Shown piece by piece: positions 18,743 to 27,684 of a stretch of 51,342 nt of DNA. The DNA is from Bacteroidota bacterium (GTDB lineage: Bacteria > Bacteroidota > Bacteroidia > 2-12-FULL-35-15). How positions within the stretch are numbered: position 1 is the stretch's first letter; every line of letters begins with the position of its first letter. The stretch is taken from positions 84,644 to 135,985 of the forward strand of contig JAFLBF010000009.1 of the NCBI GenBank assembly GCA_017303895.1, written 5' to 3'. The notes below the pieces were generated by a model, which was not told the origin of the DNA, ran no database searches, and was given only the letters and a program-made list of their open reading frames with translations. A program made the position numbers and the translations under genes.

Positions 18743-20310
18743 CGTTTTAGTTCGGCCTTTACTTCTTGAACAAAACGAGGATCAGCTTTGAAGCCTTTCA
18801 TAATAGACATTTGCAAATCGTATGAACAGGCTTTAATATTCTTCATATAATAGTAGGTAAGTGCACGATTATAATATATACTGGCATCATTTTCATCCAA
18901 CTTCAATGCTGAAGAATAATCTGCGATCGCTTGTTCAAACTTATTCTTCATTCCGAATGCATTCGCACGATTTACCAAGGTATTTTTATCGTTTGGCTTA
19001 AACTCCAAAGCTGCGGTATAATCACTGATAGCGGCATCCAACTGACCTTGCTTTCCATATTGTACTCCTCTGTTATACAAAGCAGTCCATTGCTCCGGGT
19101 AATTATTTGCCGCGTTATCCCACATGGTAAACTCATTCTGCCATGTTTTTGATTGCATCGCTGTCAAAACAGAACACAAGATCAAAAAGGCAATGATCCC
19201 ATAGCTAAACATTTTTTTTCCATTAAACTGTATCCAGGAATATGCCAGCAGCAATGCGAAACCAAACATTCCAATATACATGTATCGATCAGCCACATTT
19301 GAAAAACGCTGGTAATGAAATGCGATCAAACCTGTGACAGGTAATAGCGAAAGAAGTACGATCAACAATGAGGCCGTGTAAACAACGCTCTGATTTCTTT
19401 TTACAAACAGGAAAATTAAAAGACCTAATAGCGCCACAGCAGAAACATACATGAGCTCTCCAGCAACAATCTTCTCCGGAGTTATGCCATAACAAGCAGA
19501 GAGATTGAATGGCAGCAGAAATTTATAGAGGTAAAAACTCATGGAATACGACACTAAAAATGGTCGCTGCCATAAGGGTGTTACAAAGCTCAACAATTCA
19601 TTCCCTTGACTGCTAGCAGTAAGATAGACAATAGGAATAAACATGAAGATCCAGATGGACAGCAATAAAAGAGATTTTTTAAAGTGTGGTTTATAAAAAA
19701 CAAAGATCAGTACCAATAAGATAAAGGGAATAATAACAACACTGGGCTTACTTAAAAGAGCCAGTAAAAACAAAAGACTGGAAATGATATATGAACTCCA
19801 CTTTATTGTCTTTTGATTCCGTTCCAGCTCTTTCAGAAACACGTATATAGCACATAATGAGAAGAAGGCAGCTAACAAACCTCTGAACTCTGAAACCCAG
19901 GCAACACTCTCCACTTGCATAGGATGGAACAAAAAAAGTAAAGTCGCCAAAAATGATGCTACATTGTTCTTAAACAATAACAACAAAATAAGAAACACAA
20001 GCAGTGCATTTCCTGTATGAAGAAGAATATTGCTTAAATGAAAAAGTTTTGGATTTAATAGCTTTTTAAAACCGTCATACGACATCTTTTTAATTCCCAT
20101 CCATATTGTATAGGAGACTGGAATATACATACCATCATACGGTTTTGACCAGATCGCTTTCAGATCACCCTTCATCAACGCTTCATGCTTTGTAAGGTGT
20201 GATCGTTCATCATCCCACACAAATTGATAGTTGACCGTTTTTCCGAAAAAGGCAAAGGAAAGAACAACGATCAGAATGATTGCTAATTTATTATTGAATG
20301 CCTTTGACAT
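18727..20310 (-). CDS. TMTC-like polytopic membrane protein with C-terminal TPRs
   Basis: 527 residues. About nine to ten membrane helices fill residues 8-385. An acidic WDDE motif (about residues 32-35) sits in the first periplasmic loop, as in GT-C glycosyltransferases that use lipid-linked sugars. Three TPR units follow (about 405-505; AALYNRG-, ANAFGMKNKFEQAI-, YYNRALTYYYMKN-like). This layout matches the TMTC/DUF1736 protein O-mannosyltransferase group, so protein O-glycosylation at the membrane is a plausible role, unproven. It begins 2 bases after uvrA ends, so it is read from the uvrA transcript. Confidence 0.75.
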   Translation of the reverse strand: MSKAFNNKLAIILIVVLSFAFFGKTVNYQFVWDDERSHLTKHEALMKGDLKAIWSKPYDGMYIPVSYTIWMGIKKMSYDGFKKLLNPKLFHLSNILLHTGNALLVFLILLLLFKNNVASFLATLLFLFHPMQVESVAWVSEFRGLLAAFFSLCAIYVFLKELERNQKTIKWSSYIISSLLFLLALLSKPSVVIIPFILLVLIFVFYKPHFKKSLLLLSIWIFMFIPIVYLTASSQGNELLSFVTPLWQRPFLVSYSMSFYLYKFLLPFNLSACYGITPEKIVAGELMYVSAVALLGLLIFLFVKRNQSVVYTASLLIVLLSLLPVTGLIAFHYQRFSNVADRYMYIGMFGFALLLAYSWIQFNGKKMFSYGIIAFLILCSVLTAMQSKTWQNEFTMWDNAANNYPEQWTALYNRGVQYGKQGQLDAAISDYTAALEFKPNDKNTLVNRANAFGMKNKFEQAIADYSSALKLDENDASIYYNRALTYYYMKNIKACSYDLQMSIMKGFKADPRFVQEVKAELKRQFGR

Positions 20311-20312
20311 CG

Positions 20313-23165
20313 TTAAAATTTACTTTTGATATATTTTCCTGTATAGGAGCCTTTACAATTGATCAGATTTTCGGGAGTACCTTCAAACACAATAGTTCCA
20401 CCATCGGTTCCTCCTTCTGGTCCAAGATCAATGATCCAATCGGCACATTTGATGATCTCCGCATTGTGCTCAATAATAATCAGTGAATGACCTTGCTTTA
20501 TTAAGGCGTTAAAAGCATATAGCAATTTCGAAATATCATGAAAATGCAAGCCCGTAGTTGGCTCATCGAAGATGAATAAAGTAGGCGTGTTCGCATTTTG
20601 ACCCAATGCAAGGAAAGATGCTAATTTGATACGCTGTGCTTCTCCCCCGCTCAAAGTACTGGATGACTGCCCTAAGTGAACATACCCCAAACCAACTTCC
20701 GACAATGGCAGCAAACGTTGTACTATTTTTTTCTCTGTATTCGTTGGACGTTCTGAAGAATCAAAAAAACTGATCGCATCATCAACCGTCATATTCAATA
20801 CATCGGAAATATTCTTCTCTTTGTAGGTGATCTCCAGAACATCCTGCTTAAAGCGTTTGCCATTACATGCTTCACATACCAAATGAATATCGGCCATGAA
20901 TTGCATTTCAACCGTTACCTCCCCTTCTCCCTCGCATATTTCACAGCGACCGCCATCCACATTAAATGAAAAATGAGATGCTTTATATCCTCTGTTCTTC
21001 GCAAGTGCTTGATCTGCATACAATGCACGTATCTCATCATACGCTTTCACATAGGTCACCGGATTCGAACGGGATGATTTTCCGATCGGATTCTGATCGA
21101 TCATTTCAACAGCTGCAATTCGATTAATGTCGCCACTTAGCTTATCAAAACTACCGGTTTGCTCACCGTATCCACCATGTATCTTTTTTAAAGCAGGATA
21201 CAATACTCTCTTCACCAATGAGGTTTTACCACTTCCTGATACACCTGTCACAACCGTCATTACATTCAACGGAAACTTAACATCGATCCCTTTTAAATTA
21301 TTTTCTCTCGCACCTTTTAATTCAATGAAATTGTTCCATTTTCTTCTGCTTTCAGGAATTTCGATCTTTTCTTTTCCTGTTAAATACAGAGCCGTCAAGC
21401 TACGCTCTTCCTTTTCCAGATCGGCATGATTACCTTGAAAAACCAATTCTCCACCATGCGATCCCGCCATCGGACCAATATCGATCAATTGATCTGCAGC
21501 ACGCATGATCTCTTCATCATGCTCAACCACCACAACCGTATTCCCTATATTACGCAAGGAAGTAAGTACCTTGATCAAACGCTCGGTATCACGGGAGTGC
21601 AAGCCGATACTCGGTTCGTCCAATATATACATGGAACCAACTAAACTGCTGCCCAATGATGTTGCAAGATTGATCCGCTGTGATTCTCCACCGGATAATG
21701 TGTTTGATAAACGATTCAATGTTAAGTATCCCAATCCCACATCATCCAAAAACTGTAAACGATTCTTGATCTCGATCAATATACGCTTAGCTACTTCAGT
21801 ATCGTATTCATTCAATTTTAATTTCTTAAAAAATTCCAATGAATCTTTTACAGGCATTAAAACAATATCATTGATCGATCGGTCAGCGATCTTAACATAA
21901 GAGGCATCCTTCCGCAAACGTGTCCCATTACACTCCGGGCAAACAGTTTTACCTCTGTATCTCGAAAGCATAACACGATATTGAATCTTATAGGCTTGCT
22001 CCTCCAAATGTTTAAAGAAGGCAGTTAGTCCTTCAAAATATTTGTTCCCCGACCATAACAACTTGCGCTCTTTATCACTCAGATCATAATAAGCTCTGTG
22101 TATCGGGAAATCAAATTTGTGAGCATTGTTCACCAACACATTCTTCCACTCGCTCATCTTCTCCCCTTTCCAACATACAATGGCATCTTCATACACGGAT
22201 AAGTTCTTATTCGGAACAACCAGATCTTCATCAATACCGATCACACTACCAAAACCTTCGCAATGTTTACATGCCCCAACCGGATTGTTAAAACTAAAGA
22301 AGTGCAAACTCGGCTCTTCAAATGTAATTCCATCTAATTCAAACTTATTGGAAAATTCCCGTTTCTGATCAGTTGCTTTTTTCGATTTTGTCTTAGAATT
22401 GGAGTCGGACATGACCTCGACAAAACACTCACCTTCTCCTTCAAAGAAAGCCGTTTGAACAGAATCTGAAAGTCGATTTTCACTATCCTCATCATTTTTC
22501 TTCACTGATATTCTATCGATCACAATATAGATCTGATCTTTTTCAGAGAATTTTGTTTCCAGGAACTCATCTATCCTATGGATCTCTCCGTTCGATTGAA
22601 TACGTGTAAATCCTTGTTGAGCCAACAACTCCAATTGTTTTCTGTATGTTTTATCGGCTTGTGGCTTCAATGGTGAAAGGATCAACACCTTGGTATCCTC
22701 TTCCAAGGATTGAATATAATTCACCACATCGGTTACCGTATCTCTCTTCACCTGATTCCCCGAAACAGGTGAATATGTTTTCCCAACTCTGGCAAAAAGC
22801 AATTTCAAATAATCATAGATCTCAGTAGATGTTCCTACAGTAGAGCGGGGATTCCGGGTATTCACTTTTTGCTCTATCGCAACTGCAGGAGAAATTCCTT
22901 TTATATAATCGACTTCGGGTTTATCTATCCGCCCCAGGAACTGACGGGCATAAGCGGATAAGCTTTCCACATAACGTCTTTGTCCCTCAGCATAAAGGGT
23001 ATCGAATGCTAATGAAGACTTTCCTGAGCCCGATAAACCGGTAACAACAACCAGTTTATTCCTGGGAATAGCTACGTCAATATTTTTCAAATTGTGCACA
23101 CGTGCACCCTTGATAATGATATTCTCTTTCGGATTTATCTTTTCTATATCGATCGCCTTGGCCAT
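20313..23165 (-). CDS. uvrA: Excinuclease ABC subunit A
   Basis: 950 residues from the ATG at 23165, which has AAAGGA upstream; a TTG 21 bases further upstream is in frame but less likely. Two ABC ATPase modules are present: first Walker [10 protein letters not shown] (43-51), second GVSGSGKTS, with signatures LSGGESQRI and LSGGEAQRI. The zinc-binding CxxC pairs are visible ([24 protein letters not shown] with CEACNGKR). UvrA recognises bulky DNA damage with UvrB in nucleotide excision repair. A minus-strand TAATTTTG (23191-23184) would place its promoter just upstream, but no -33 element fits. Confidence 0.97.
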   Translation of the reverse strand: MAKAIDIEKINPKENIIIKGARVHNLKNIDVAIPRNKLVVVTGLSGSGKSSLAFDTLYAEGQRRYVESLSAYARQFLGRIDKPEVDYIKGISPAVAIEQKVNTRNPRSTVGTSTEIYDYLKLLFARVGKTYSPVSGNQVKRDTVTDVVNYIQSLEEDTKVLILSPLKPQADKTYRKQLELLAQQGFTRIQSNGEIHRIDEFLETKFSEKDQIYIVIDRISVKKNDEDSENRLSDSVQTAFFEGEGECFVEVMSDSNSKTKSKKATDQKREFSNKFELDGITFEEPSLHFFSFNNPVGACKHCEGFGSVIGIDEDLVVPNKNLSVYEDAIVCWKGEKMSEWKNVLVNNAHKFDFPIHRAYYDLSDKERKLLWSGNKYFEGLTAFFKHLEEQAYKIQYRVMLSRYRGKTVCPECNGTRLRKDASYVKIADRSINDIVLMPVKDSLEFFKKLKLNEYDTEVAKRILIEIKNRLQFLDDVGLGYLTLNRLSNTLSGGESQRINLATSLGSSLVGSMYILDEPSIGLHSRDTERLIKVLTSLRNIGNTVVVVEHDEEIMRAADQLIDIGPMAGSHGGELVFQGNHADLEKEERSLTALYLTGKEKIEIPESRRKWNNFIELKGARENNLKGIDVKFPLNVMTVVTGVSGSGKTSLVKRVLYPALKKIHGGYGEQTGSFDKLSGDINRIAAVEMIDQNPIGKSSRSNPVTYVKAYDEIRALYADQALAKNRGYKASHFSFNVDGGRCEICEGEGEVTVEMQFMADIHLVCEACNGKRFKQDVLEITYKEKNISDVLNMTVDDAISFFDSSERPTNTEKKIVQRLLPLSEVGLGYVHLGQSSSTLSGGEAQRIKLASFLALGQNANTPTLFIFDEPTTGLHFHDISKLLYAFNALIKQGHSLIIIEHNAEIIKCADWIIDLGPEGGTDGGTIVFEGTPENLINCKGSYTGKYIKSKF

Positions 23166-23203
23166 TAAATTTCCTTTGGGTTGCAAAATTAGTCAATTTA
23201 GCC

Positions 23204-23234
23204 TTTGGAAATATCATTAAAAGTGCTATATTTG
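23204..23234 (+). promoter_or_regulatory. Bacteroidota-type promoter of the ECF sigma gene
   Basis: TTTG (23204-23207), a 19-base spacer and TATATTTG (23227-23234) match the consensus fully. The predicted start near 23241 gives an unusually long leader of about 185 bases before the sigma factor start codon. Confidence 0.6.
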
Positions 23235-23413
23235 CTATAACAAAGAAATAATTTTAATGTTTTGTATAACATTTTAAAAAAATCTGCGTTAAACACCATT
23301 AATTAACATTTATTATTCACCCCGGGTATTTTTAACTTTTTTTAGAAAGCCCACAAACATAGGAGATACAATATAGATAAACTGCTACTTTTTTATAACT
23401 AATCAACAATAAA

Positions 23414-23422
23414 AAAGGAGGT
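23414..23422 (+). promoter_or_regulatory. Strong Shine-Dalgarno site of the sigma factor gene
   Basis: AAAGGAGGT gives nine contiguous pairs with the conserved 3' end of 16S rRNA, 4 bases before the ATG at 23427. Other start regions in the window lack such a match; the next best are AGAAAGG (pentapeptide gene) and AAAGGA (uvrA). Confidence 0.85.
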
Positions 23423-23426
23423 ACCT

Positions 23427-24029
23427 ATGCCTAATCAGCAGTTAATTGACGACCAAACGCTCGTTAATCTTTACATCAAGGGTGATGAATCAGCTTTAGA
23501 AACTTTATTGCTCCGTCACAAACGCAAGATATTTAGCTATATCATGCTTACGATCAAAGACAGGGAACTGGCACAAGACATTTTCCAGGATACTTTCTTT
23601 AAGGTGATCAATACCCTAAAAAAGGGGCAGTACAACGAAGAAGGGAAATTCCTTCCCTGGGTGATGCGCATCGCACACAACCTGATGATCGATACATTCC
23701 GTAACGATAAAAAAATGCCGACCATTAGTGGCGGAACCAACAGCGATGGGGAAGATTTCGACATTTTCAGCATCATCCCTATGGAAGAAAAAAATGCGGA
23801 ACAAGCCATTGAGCAAGGTCAGATCAGAAAAGATATCCGAAAATTGATCGAGCAGTTACCGGCTGAACAAAGAGAAGTATTAATGATGCGTCATTACTAT
23901 GATATGAGTTTCAAAGAGATCTCGGAACAAACCAATGTAAGCATCAATACAGCATTGGGCCGCATGCGTTATGCCTTGATCAACCTAAGAAAAATGATCG
24001 AAGAAAAAGACCTGATCCTAAAATTCTAA
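23427..24029 (+). CDS. ECF-type RNA polymerase sigma factor
   Basis: 200 residues. Region 2 spans about 15-95, with the core-binding/-10 part DRELAQDIFQDTFFKVI (45-61) and FLPWVMRIAHNLMIDTFR. After an acidic linker (105-130), region 4 (about 132-190) has LPAEQREVLMMRHYYDMSFKEI and the helix-turn-helix TNVSINTALGRMRYAL. It would direct RNA polymerase to a dedicated promoter set. No anti-sigma factor with membrane helices follows; the next gene is a 62-codon ORF beyond a terminator. Expression appears to rely on a full promoter, a long leader and a very strong Shine-Dalgarno site. Confidence 0.93.
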   Translation: MPNQQLIDDQTLVNLYIKGDESALETLLLRHKRKIFSYIMLTIKDRELAQDIFQDTFFKVINTLKKGQYNEEGKFLPWVMRIAHNLMIDTFRNDKKMPTISGGTNSDGEDFDIFSIIPMEEKNAEQAIEQGQIRKDIRKLIEQLPAEQREVLMMRHYYDMSFKEISEQTNVSINTALGRMRYALINLRKMIEEKDLILKF

Positions 24030-24037
24030 TCTTACAG

Positions 24038-24068
24038 ATCCCGGAGAGAATATTTCCGGGATTTTTTA
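24038..24068 (+). terminator. Intrinsic terminator after the sigma factor gene
   Basis: 8-bp stem ATCCCGGA/TCCGGGAT (24038-24045 with 24055-24062), 9-base loop, followed by a T run. Confidence 0.8.
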
Positions 24069-24127
24069 TTCTATACAATAAATGAAAAAAGTGCCCGTTA
24101 TCTCATTATAAACCAAAACAGAACTGA

Positions 24128-24316
24128 ATGAATAGAACTTCTACTAAAAAAACTATTGAAATCCTTAATGAGCAAATGAATGAACGATCAGATGATGACA
24201 AAAACTATCCACACGAACCGGAAAGCAACATTATCAAGAACATTCTGAACTATTCAAAAGCATTAAGTGTACGCAAATCAAAAAACATTGAACACATTGA
24301 GTTAGTTTTAAATTAG
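24128..24316 (+). CDS. Small conserved protein of unknown function
   Basis: 62 residues, highly charged, without signal peptide or membrane helix. The C-terminal half NILNYSKALSV..S..IEHIELVLN resembles, from memory, a short protein common in Bacteroidota genomes. It is likely real: it is framed by two terminators (24038-24068 and 24337-24376) and ends cleanly. It lies between the sigma factor and tmRNA genes. Whether it acts on the sigma factor is not shown by the sequence. Confidence 0.65.
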   Translation: MNRTSTKKTIEILNEQMNERSDDDKNYPHEPESNIIKNILNYSKALSVRKSKNIEHIELVLN

Positions 24317-24336
24317 GTGGTTTGTTGATTAGTTGG

Positions 24337-24376
24337 CAAAGCTCTCGGTCTAATTCAGGCCGGGAGCTTTGTTTTT
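24337..24376 (+). terminator. Intrinsic terminator after the 62-codon ORF
   Basis: 12-bp stem with one G-U pair (24337-24348 with 24360-24371), 11-base loop, then a T run. It isolates the tmRNA gene from upstream transcription. Confidence 0.8.
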
Positions 24377-24408
24377 ATGCCAATATGTCGTTTCAGCATC
24401 AAAAACAG

Positions 24409-24416
24409 TATATTTG
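24409..24416 (+). promoter_or_regulatory. -7 box of the tmRNA promoter
   Basis: TATATTTG matches TAnnTTTG. Transcription would start about 24423-24430, leaving a short 5' leader for RNase P to remove before 24456. A matching -33 TTG at the right distance is not visible. Confidence 0.4.
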
Positions 24417-24455
24417 TACACCTTTTGATAAAGGGAAATGGTTCTTTGAATATAT

Positions 24456-24818
24456 GGGGTCGTACGGTTTTGACAGCGAGTGCGATTTTTATGTAAGCAT
24501 GTGGTGTGTTGTGAATATGGCACCTAAATCCTAATTCTCAAAATTCTATCTGGCGAGTCTGACTACGCTATGGCTGCTTAATACTAGGTATTTAGCACCT
24601 TTGTTTCCGGAGAAGCACCGTTCTTCTGCGTCTCCATCGAAACATAATAAATGAAGAGCTGGTCATGAAAAGCTTCGGTTCATGATGAGATAAAGAAGCT
24701 AAGTAAGTCTTGTGGCAGGTAAACTAGCCTAAACTTATCGAAAATCAATAGTTTGCTAAACATGTAGAAAGCCTATTAATTCCTTGTTTGGACGAGGGTT
24801 CGAATCCCTCCGACTCCA
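24456..24818 (+). ncRNA. ssrA: Transfer-messenger RNA (tmRNA)
   Basis: The 5' end GGGGTCG (24456-24462) pairs with CGACTCC (24811-24817), with one G-U pair, to form the acceptor stem; A24818 is the discriminator and CCA is not encoded. The T arm is GAGGG-TTCGAAT-CCCTC (24794-24810). The tag frame starts at GGC 24552 and encodes GESDYAMAA, followed by TAA (24579-24581), the typical Bacteroidota form ending in AA. tmRNA with SmpB frees stalled ribosomes and marks the partial protein for proteolysis. Total 363 bases, a normal length. It lacks a plain terminator; a structured element begins 6 bases downstream. Confidence 0.95.
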
Positions 24819-24823
24819 CAGAT

Positions 24824-24933
24824 AAATGCAAAAGCAAACCTTAGTTTTTTGCTTTATGCGAAAGTACTGAAAGCCCACTTTCAGAAACTGAAGCATAAAG
24901 GAAAAACAATGCGTAGCATTGGCTTTTGCATTT
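24824..24933 (+). other. Multi-branched inverted-repeat element after tmRNA
   Basis: A 12-bp perfect outer stem (24824-24835 with 24922-24933) encloses a 14-bp stem with one G-G mismatch (24846-24859 with 24893-24906), itself capped by a 7-bp CTGAAAG/CTTTCAG hairpin with a 4-base loop (24867-24884), and a small AATGC/GCATT hairpin (24908-24920). Only four T follow the outer stem. It may be a 3' trailer or unusual terminator of tmRNA, a separate small RNA, or a palindromic repeat element. No protein is likely here. Confidence 0.6.
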
Positions 24934-25005
24934 TAAAAAATGGGGAAAAAGGGATCAACGAAGTTAATCCCCTAACTCATGTATTAATTTTATATTATTC
25001 TATAA

Positions 25006-26052
25006 ATGGAATTTTCAGCATTACAGATCGCAGGTTTACTTAATGGAAAAATTGAAGGTAACGAAAATGTTACTGTAAAAAAATTAGCAAAAATTGAGGA
25101 AGGCGAAGCCGGTGCTCTATGCTTCCTGTCCAATACTGCCTATACAAATTTTGTTTACTCTTCCGATGCATCGGTCATTATTCTGAACCACGATGTTGTT
25201 TTAGACAAACCTGTTAAACCTACCTGTACTTTAATTCGTGTAGAAGATGCGTATGGAAGTTTTGCCAGATTATTGGAAATCTATTACGAATTCAAACAAA
25301 ACAAAAAAGGAATTGAGCAACCTTCTTTTATTGCATCAAGCGCCAAACTTGGGACAGACTGCTACGTGGGTGCTTTTGCATATATCGGAGAAAATGTGAC
25401 GATCGGAAATAACGTTAAGATCTACCCGCAATGCTATATTGGAGACAATGTTACGATTGGAGACAATTGTACTTTTTTCCCGGGAGTAAAGATCTATCAT
25501 GATACGGTCATAGGGAAAGATTGTATTGTTCACGCCAGCACCGTTATCGGCAGCGATGGATTTGGTTTTGCACCCAACAGTGAAAACAACTACAAGAAGA
25601 TCCCTCAGATTGGAAATGTAATCATTGAAGATCATGTGGAGATCGGCTCTAATACTTCTATTGACAGAGCAACAATGGGTTCCACAATTATCAAAAAAGG
25701 GGCTAAATTGGATAATTTAGTACAGATCGCCCACAATGTAGAGATTGGAGAAAATACGGTGTTAGCCGGTGGATCATTTGTTGCGGGCTCAGCCAAAGTC
25801 GGAAAAAATGTAATGATGGGCGGTCAGGCCGGAATTGTAGGACACATCAAAGTAGCCGATGGAGTTAAAATTGCCGGCCAATCGGGTGTAGCTTCTACTG
25901 TTGAAAAAGAAGGGGAAGTATTACAAGGGTCTCCGGCCTTCCCGATAGGCGATTATCAAAGAAGCTATGTACTATTTAGAAGTTTACAAAAGCTAAACAA
26001 TAGAGTGATCGAAGTTGAACGTTTTATCAAAAAAATGAACACACCTCAATAA
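25006..26052 (+). CDS. lpxD: UDP-3-O-acylglucosamine N-acyltransferase
   Basis: 348 residues, the normal LpxD length. It has an N-terminal uridine-binding domain (1-105), a left-handed beta-helix of hexapeptide repeats (about 110-300; [25 protein letters not shown]), the catalytic His243 in [11 protein letters not shown], and a C-terminal helical extension. It adds the N-linked acyl chain in the third step of lipid A synthesis. In many Bacteroidota lpxD is followed by the lpxC-fabZ fusion; here a PlsC-type acyltransferase gene follows 26 bases later instead. Confidence 0.96.
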   Translation: MEFSALQIAGLLNGKIEGNENVTVKKLAKIEEGEAGALCFLSNTAYTNFVYSSDASVIILNHDVVLDKPVKPTCTLIRVEDAYGSFARLLEIYYEFKQNKKGIEQPSFIASSAKLGTDCYVGAFAYIGENVTIGNNVKIYPQCYIGDNVTIGDNCTFFPGVKIYHDTVIGKDCIVHASTVIGSDGFGFAPNSENNYKKIPQIGNVIIEDHVEIGSNTSIDRATMGSTIIKKGAKLDNLVQIAHNVEIGENTVLAGGSFVAGSAKVGKNVMMGGQAGIVGHIKVADGVKIAGQSGVASTVEKEGEVLQGSPAFPIGDYQRSYVLFRSLQKLNNRVIEVERFIKKMNTPQ

Positions 26053-26078
26053 AATTTGTATTTTCGCTGCCAATTAAC

Positions 26079-26939
26079 ATGACACCGAACAAATTCATTG
26101 ATGTAGATAAAGTATTGCGTGAAAAAGCGCCAGGCTTAAGAAAGTGGCTTCCCCGCTTTGCTGTAAGTTGGTTAAAACGCAAACTCCACGAGGATGATAT
26201 TAATTCGATCATGCATGACCTCAAAGACGTTTATGGCATCGAATTCAATAATCAAGGATTAGAAAAACTAGGTGCTAAGATCGTATCCCACAACAATCAT
26301 CATATTCCCAAAGAAGGCGGAGTAATTTTTGCATCCAACCACCCACTAGGCGGATTAGATGGGATGGCTTTCGTTAAAACGATTGCTGAGGTTCGACCTG
26401 ACATCCATTTCGTTGTAAATGATGTACTTAAGAATTTAAAGAACTATGGGGATGTATTTATTGGTATCAATAAAATACGCTCCACATCAGCTACTTCTCT
26501 ACGAACAATAGAAAGTGTTTTGATCACTGATGAAGCCGTTGGTTTTTTCCCTGCCGGACTTGTATCCAGAAAACAAAATGGAAAGATCATGGATCTTGAC
26601 TGGAAGAAAAGCTTTGTTACTCAGGCAATCGACCATAAAAGAGCCATTGTTCCGGTATTTATTGAGGGACAAAATTCTAAATTCTTCTACCGCTTTGCCA
26701 ATTTCCGTAAAAAAATAGGAATCAAAGCCAATATCGAAATGTTATTCCTACCCGATGAGATGTTCAAACAAAAAGGACAAACCATCACTGTTCACTTTAG
26801 CAAGGCTTTCGATGCCGCCTCCGTCTTAGACAACAGCAAATCTCACAAGCAATGGGCTGATACCATAAAAGAGTATATTTACTCTGAACAATTCCACCAA
26901 GGTATTAGTTTTGAGGAATATATCGGAAAAGGCAAATAA
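26079..26939 (+). CDS. PlsC-type acyltransferase (glycerol/aminolipid type)
   Basis: 286 residues. The catalytic motif is SNHPLGGLDG with His88 and Asp94, spaced HX5D and not the usual HX4D; this NHPLGGLDG form is that of hemolysin/OlsA-like acyltransferases. A later FFPAGLVSRK segment matches the PEG block of the family, and VPVFIEGQNS is the last conserved strand. It would transfer an acyl chain to a lysolipid, perhaps a glycine- or ornithine-type lipid or lysophosphatidate. It follows lpxD and may share its transcript. Confidence 0.82.
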   Translation: MTPNKFIDVDKVLREKAPGLRKWLPRFAVSWLKRKLHEDDINSIMHDLKDVYGIEFNNQGLEKLGAKIVSHNNHHIPKEGGVIFASNHPLGGLDGMAFVKTIAEVRPDIHFVVNDVLKNLKNYGDVFIGINKIRSTSATSLRTIESVLITDEAVGFFPAGLVSRKQNGKIMDLDWKKSFVTQAIDHKRAIVPVFIEGQNSKFFYRFANFRKKIGIKANIEMLFLPDEMFKQKGQTITVHFSKAFDAASVLDNSKSHKQWADTIKEYIYSEQFHQGISFEEYIGKGK

Positions 26940-27077
26940 CATACAGATTTTCAACAATTTAAATAAATCACTTAAATTTCATAGGTAAAAACACGACTTT
27001 TATCGTGAAAAACCTTCATTCATCTATACTTTTTCAACAGTCGTAGGTTATTGAATTTCAGTGGTCTAAATATTTGC

Positions 27078-27105
27078 TTGTTAATAACTTTAATGCCTAT
27101 CTTTA
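27078..27105 (+). promoter_or_regulatory. Probable promoter of the 150-residue protein gene
   Basis: TTG (27078-27080), a 17-base spacer and TATCTTTA (27098-27105, one mismatch at the last base). Predicted start near 27112, about 15 bases before the ATG at 27127. The remainder of the 187-base gap upstream shows nothing clear. Confidence 0.35.
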
Positions 27106-27126
27106 CAATCCCAAAATAATTTCATC

Positions 27127-27579
27127 ATGTTTGAGATCTTAAAGAGTTTTGAATCAAAGTATGGTCACCTTAAGAAAAAAGGCTTGACCATTGAAGGATT
27201 GGCAATGATCGATCCTAAGAAGAAAAAGCATGTGATCAAGATCAGCCGACCGTTGGTATTTGACAACCGCTTACTTCCAAAACGCTTTGAAGGCTTAGAT
27301 GTTAAAACGAACATCAAATTGAACAATGACATGCCAAAAGAGTTCAATGTTGACCGTACTCAACCGGATTGGCATAAAAAACAATATATCTGGGCTCCTG
27401 AACGCTTTGAAAAATATGTTGACAGATGTGAAAAAGAGATCAAAGATCAGCTGAATGCTCCTCAAATGAGCAAACAGGAGGTATTAGATGCATTGTGCTT
27501 CGGTAATTTTGAGGAACATAAACAAAAAAGTTTGCAATTGATCAAAGAAGGTAAATTGCCGGCTTACAGAGAGAACTAA
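27127..27579 (+). CDS. Conserved cytosolic protein of unknown function
   Basis: 150 residues, rich in Lys, Glu and Asp, without signal peptide or membrane helix. Recognisable segments are KKHVIKISRPLVFDNRLLPK, then PDWHKKQYIWAPERFEKYVD, and a C-terminal helical part ending KEGKLPAYREN. I do not recognise a domain. Coding is supported by uniform codon use, its own promoter-like site and a strong terminator right after it. It is a single-gene unit between the acyltransferase and crotonase genes. Confidence 0.7.
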   Translation: MFEILKSFESKYGHLKKKGLTIEGLAMIDPKKKKHVIKISRPLVFDNRLLPKRFEGLDVKTNIKLNNDMPKEFNVDRTQPDWHKKQYIWAPERFEKYVDRCEKEIKDQLNAPQMSKQEVLDALCFGNFEEHKQKSLQLIKEGKLPAYREN

Positions 27580-27614
27580 CTGTCATTAATATAAGGGTTA
27601 AACATTAGTTTATT

Positions 27615-27647
27615 AAAGCACTTTGAGTGATCAAAGTGCTTTTTTAT
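27615..27647 (+). terminator. Intrinsic terminator
   Basis: Perfect 12-bp stem AAAGCACTTTGA/TCAAAGTGCTTT (27615-27626 with 27631-27642), GTGA loop, T run. Confidence 0.88.
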
Positions 27648-27684
27648 TTTTTATATTCGCATTCTCTAAATATATACAAGAATT

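Noticed and set aside
24322..24534. 70-codon ORF covering a terminator and the tmRNA 5' end
   Set aside because: The DNA is fully explained by the terminator, the tmRNA promoter and the tmRNA acceptor region.
24456..24933. tmRNA and tRNA-Arg as phage or island attachment sites
   Set aside because: No integrase gene and no duplicated tRNA or tmRNA 3' end is present in the window.
24951..24971. Hairpin GGGAT..ATCCC before lpxD as a terminator
   Set aside because: The T run would lie only on the minus strand, where there is no gene to terminate; its stem is also interrupted.
24849..25043. 64-codon ORF between tmRNA and lpxD
   Set aside because: It lies within the multi-hairpin element and runs into lpxD in another frame; its composition looks like the reading of palindromes, not a protein.
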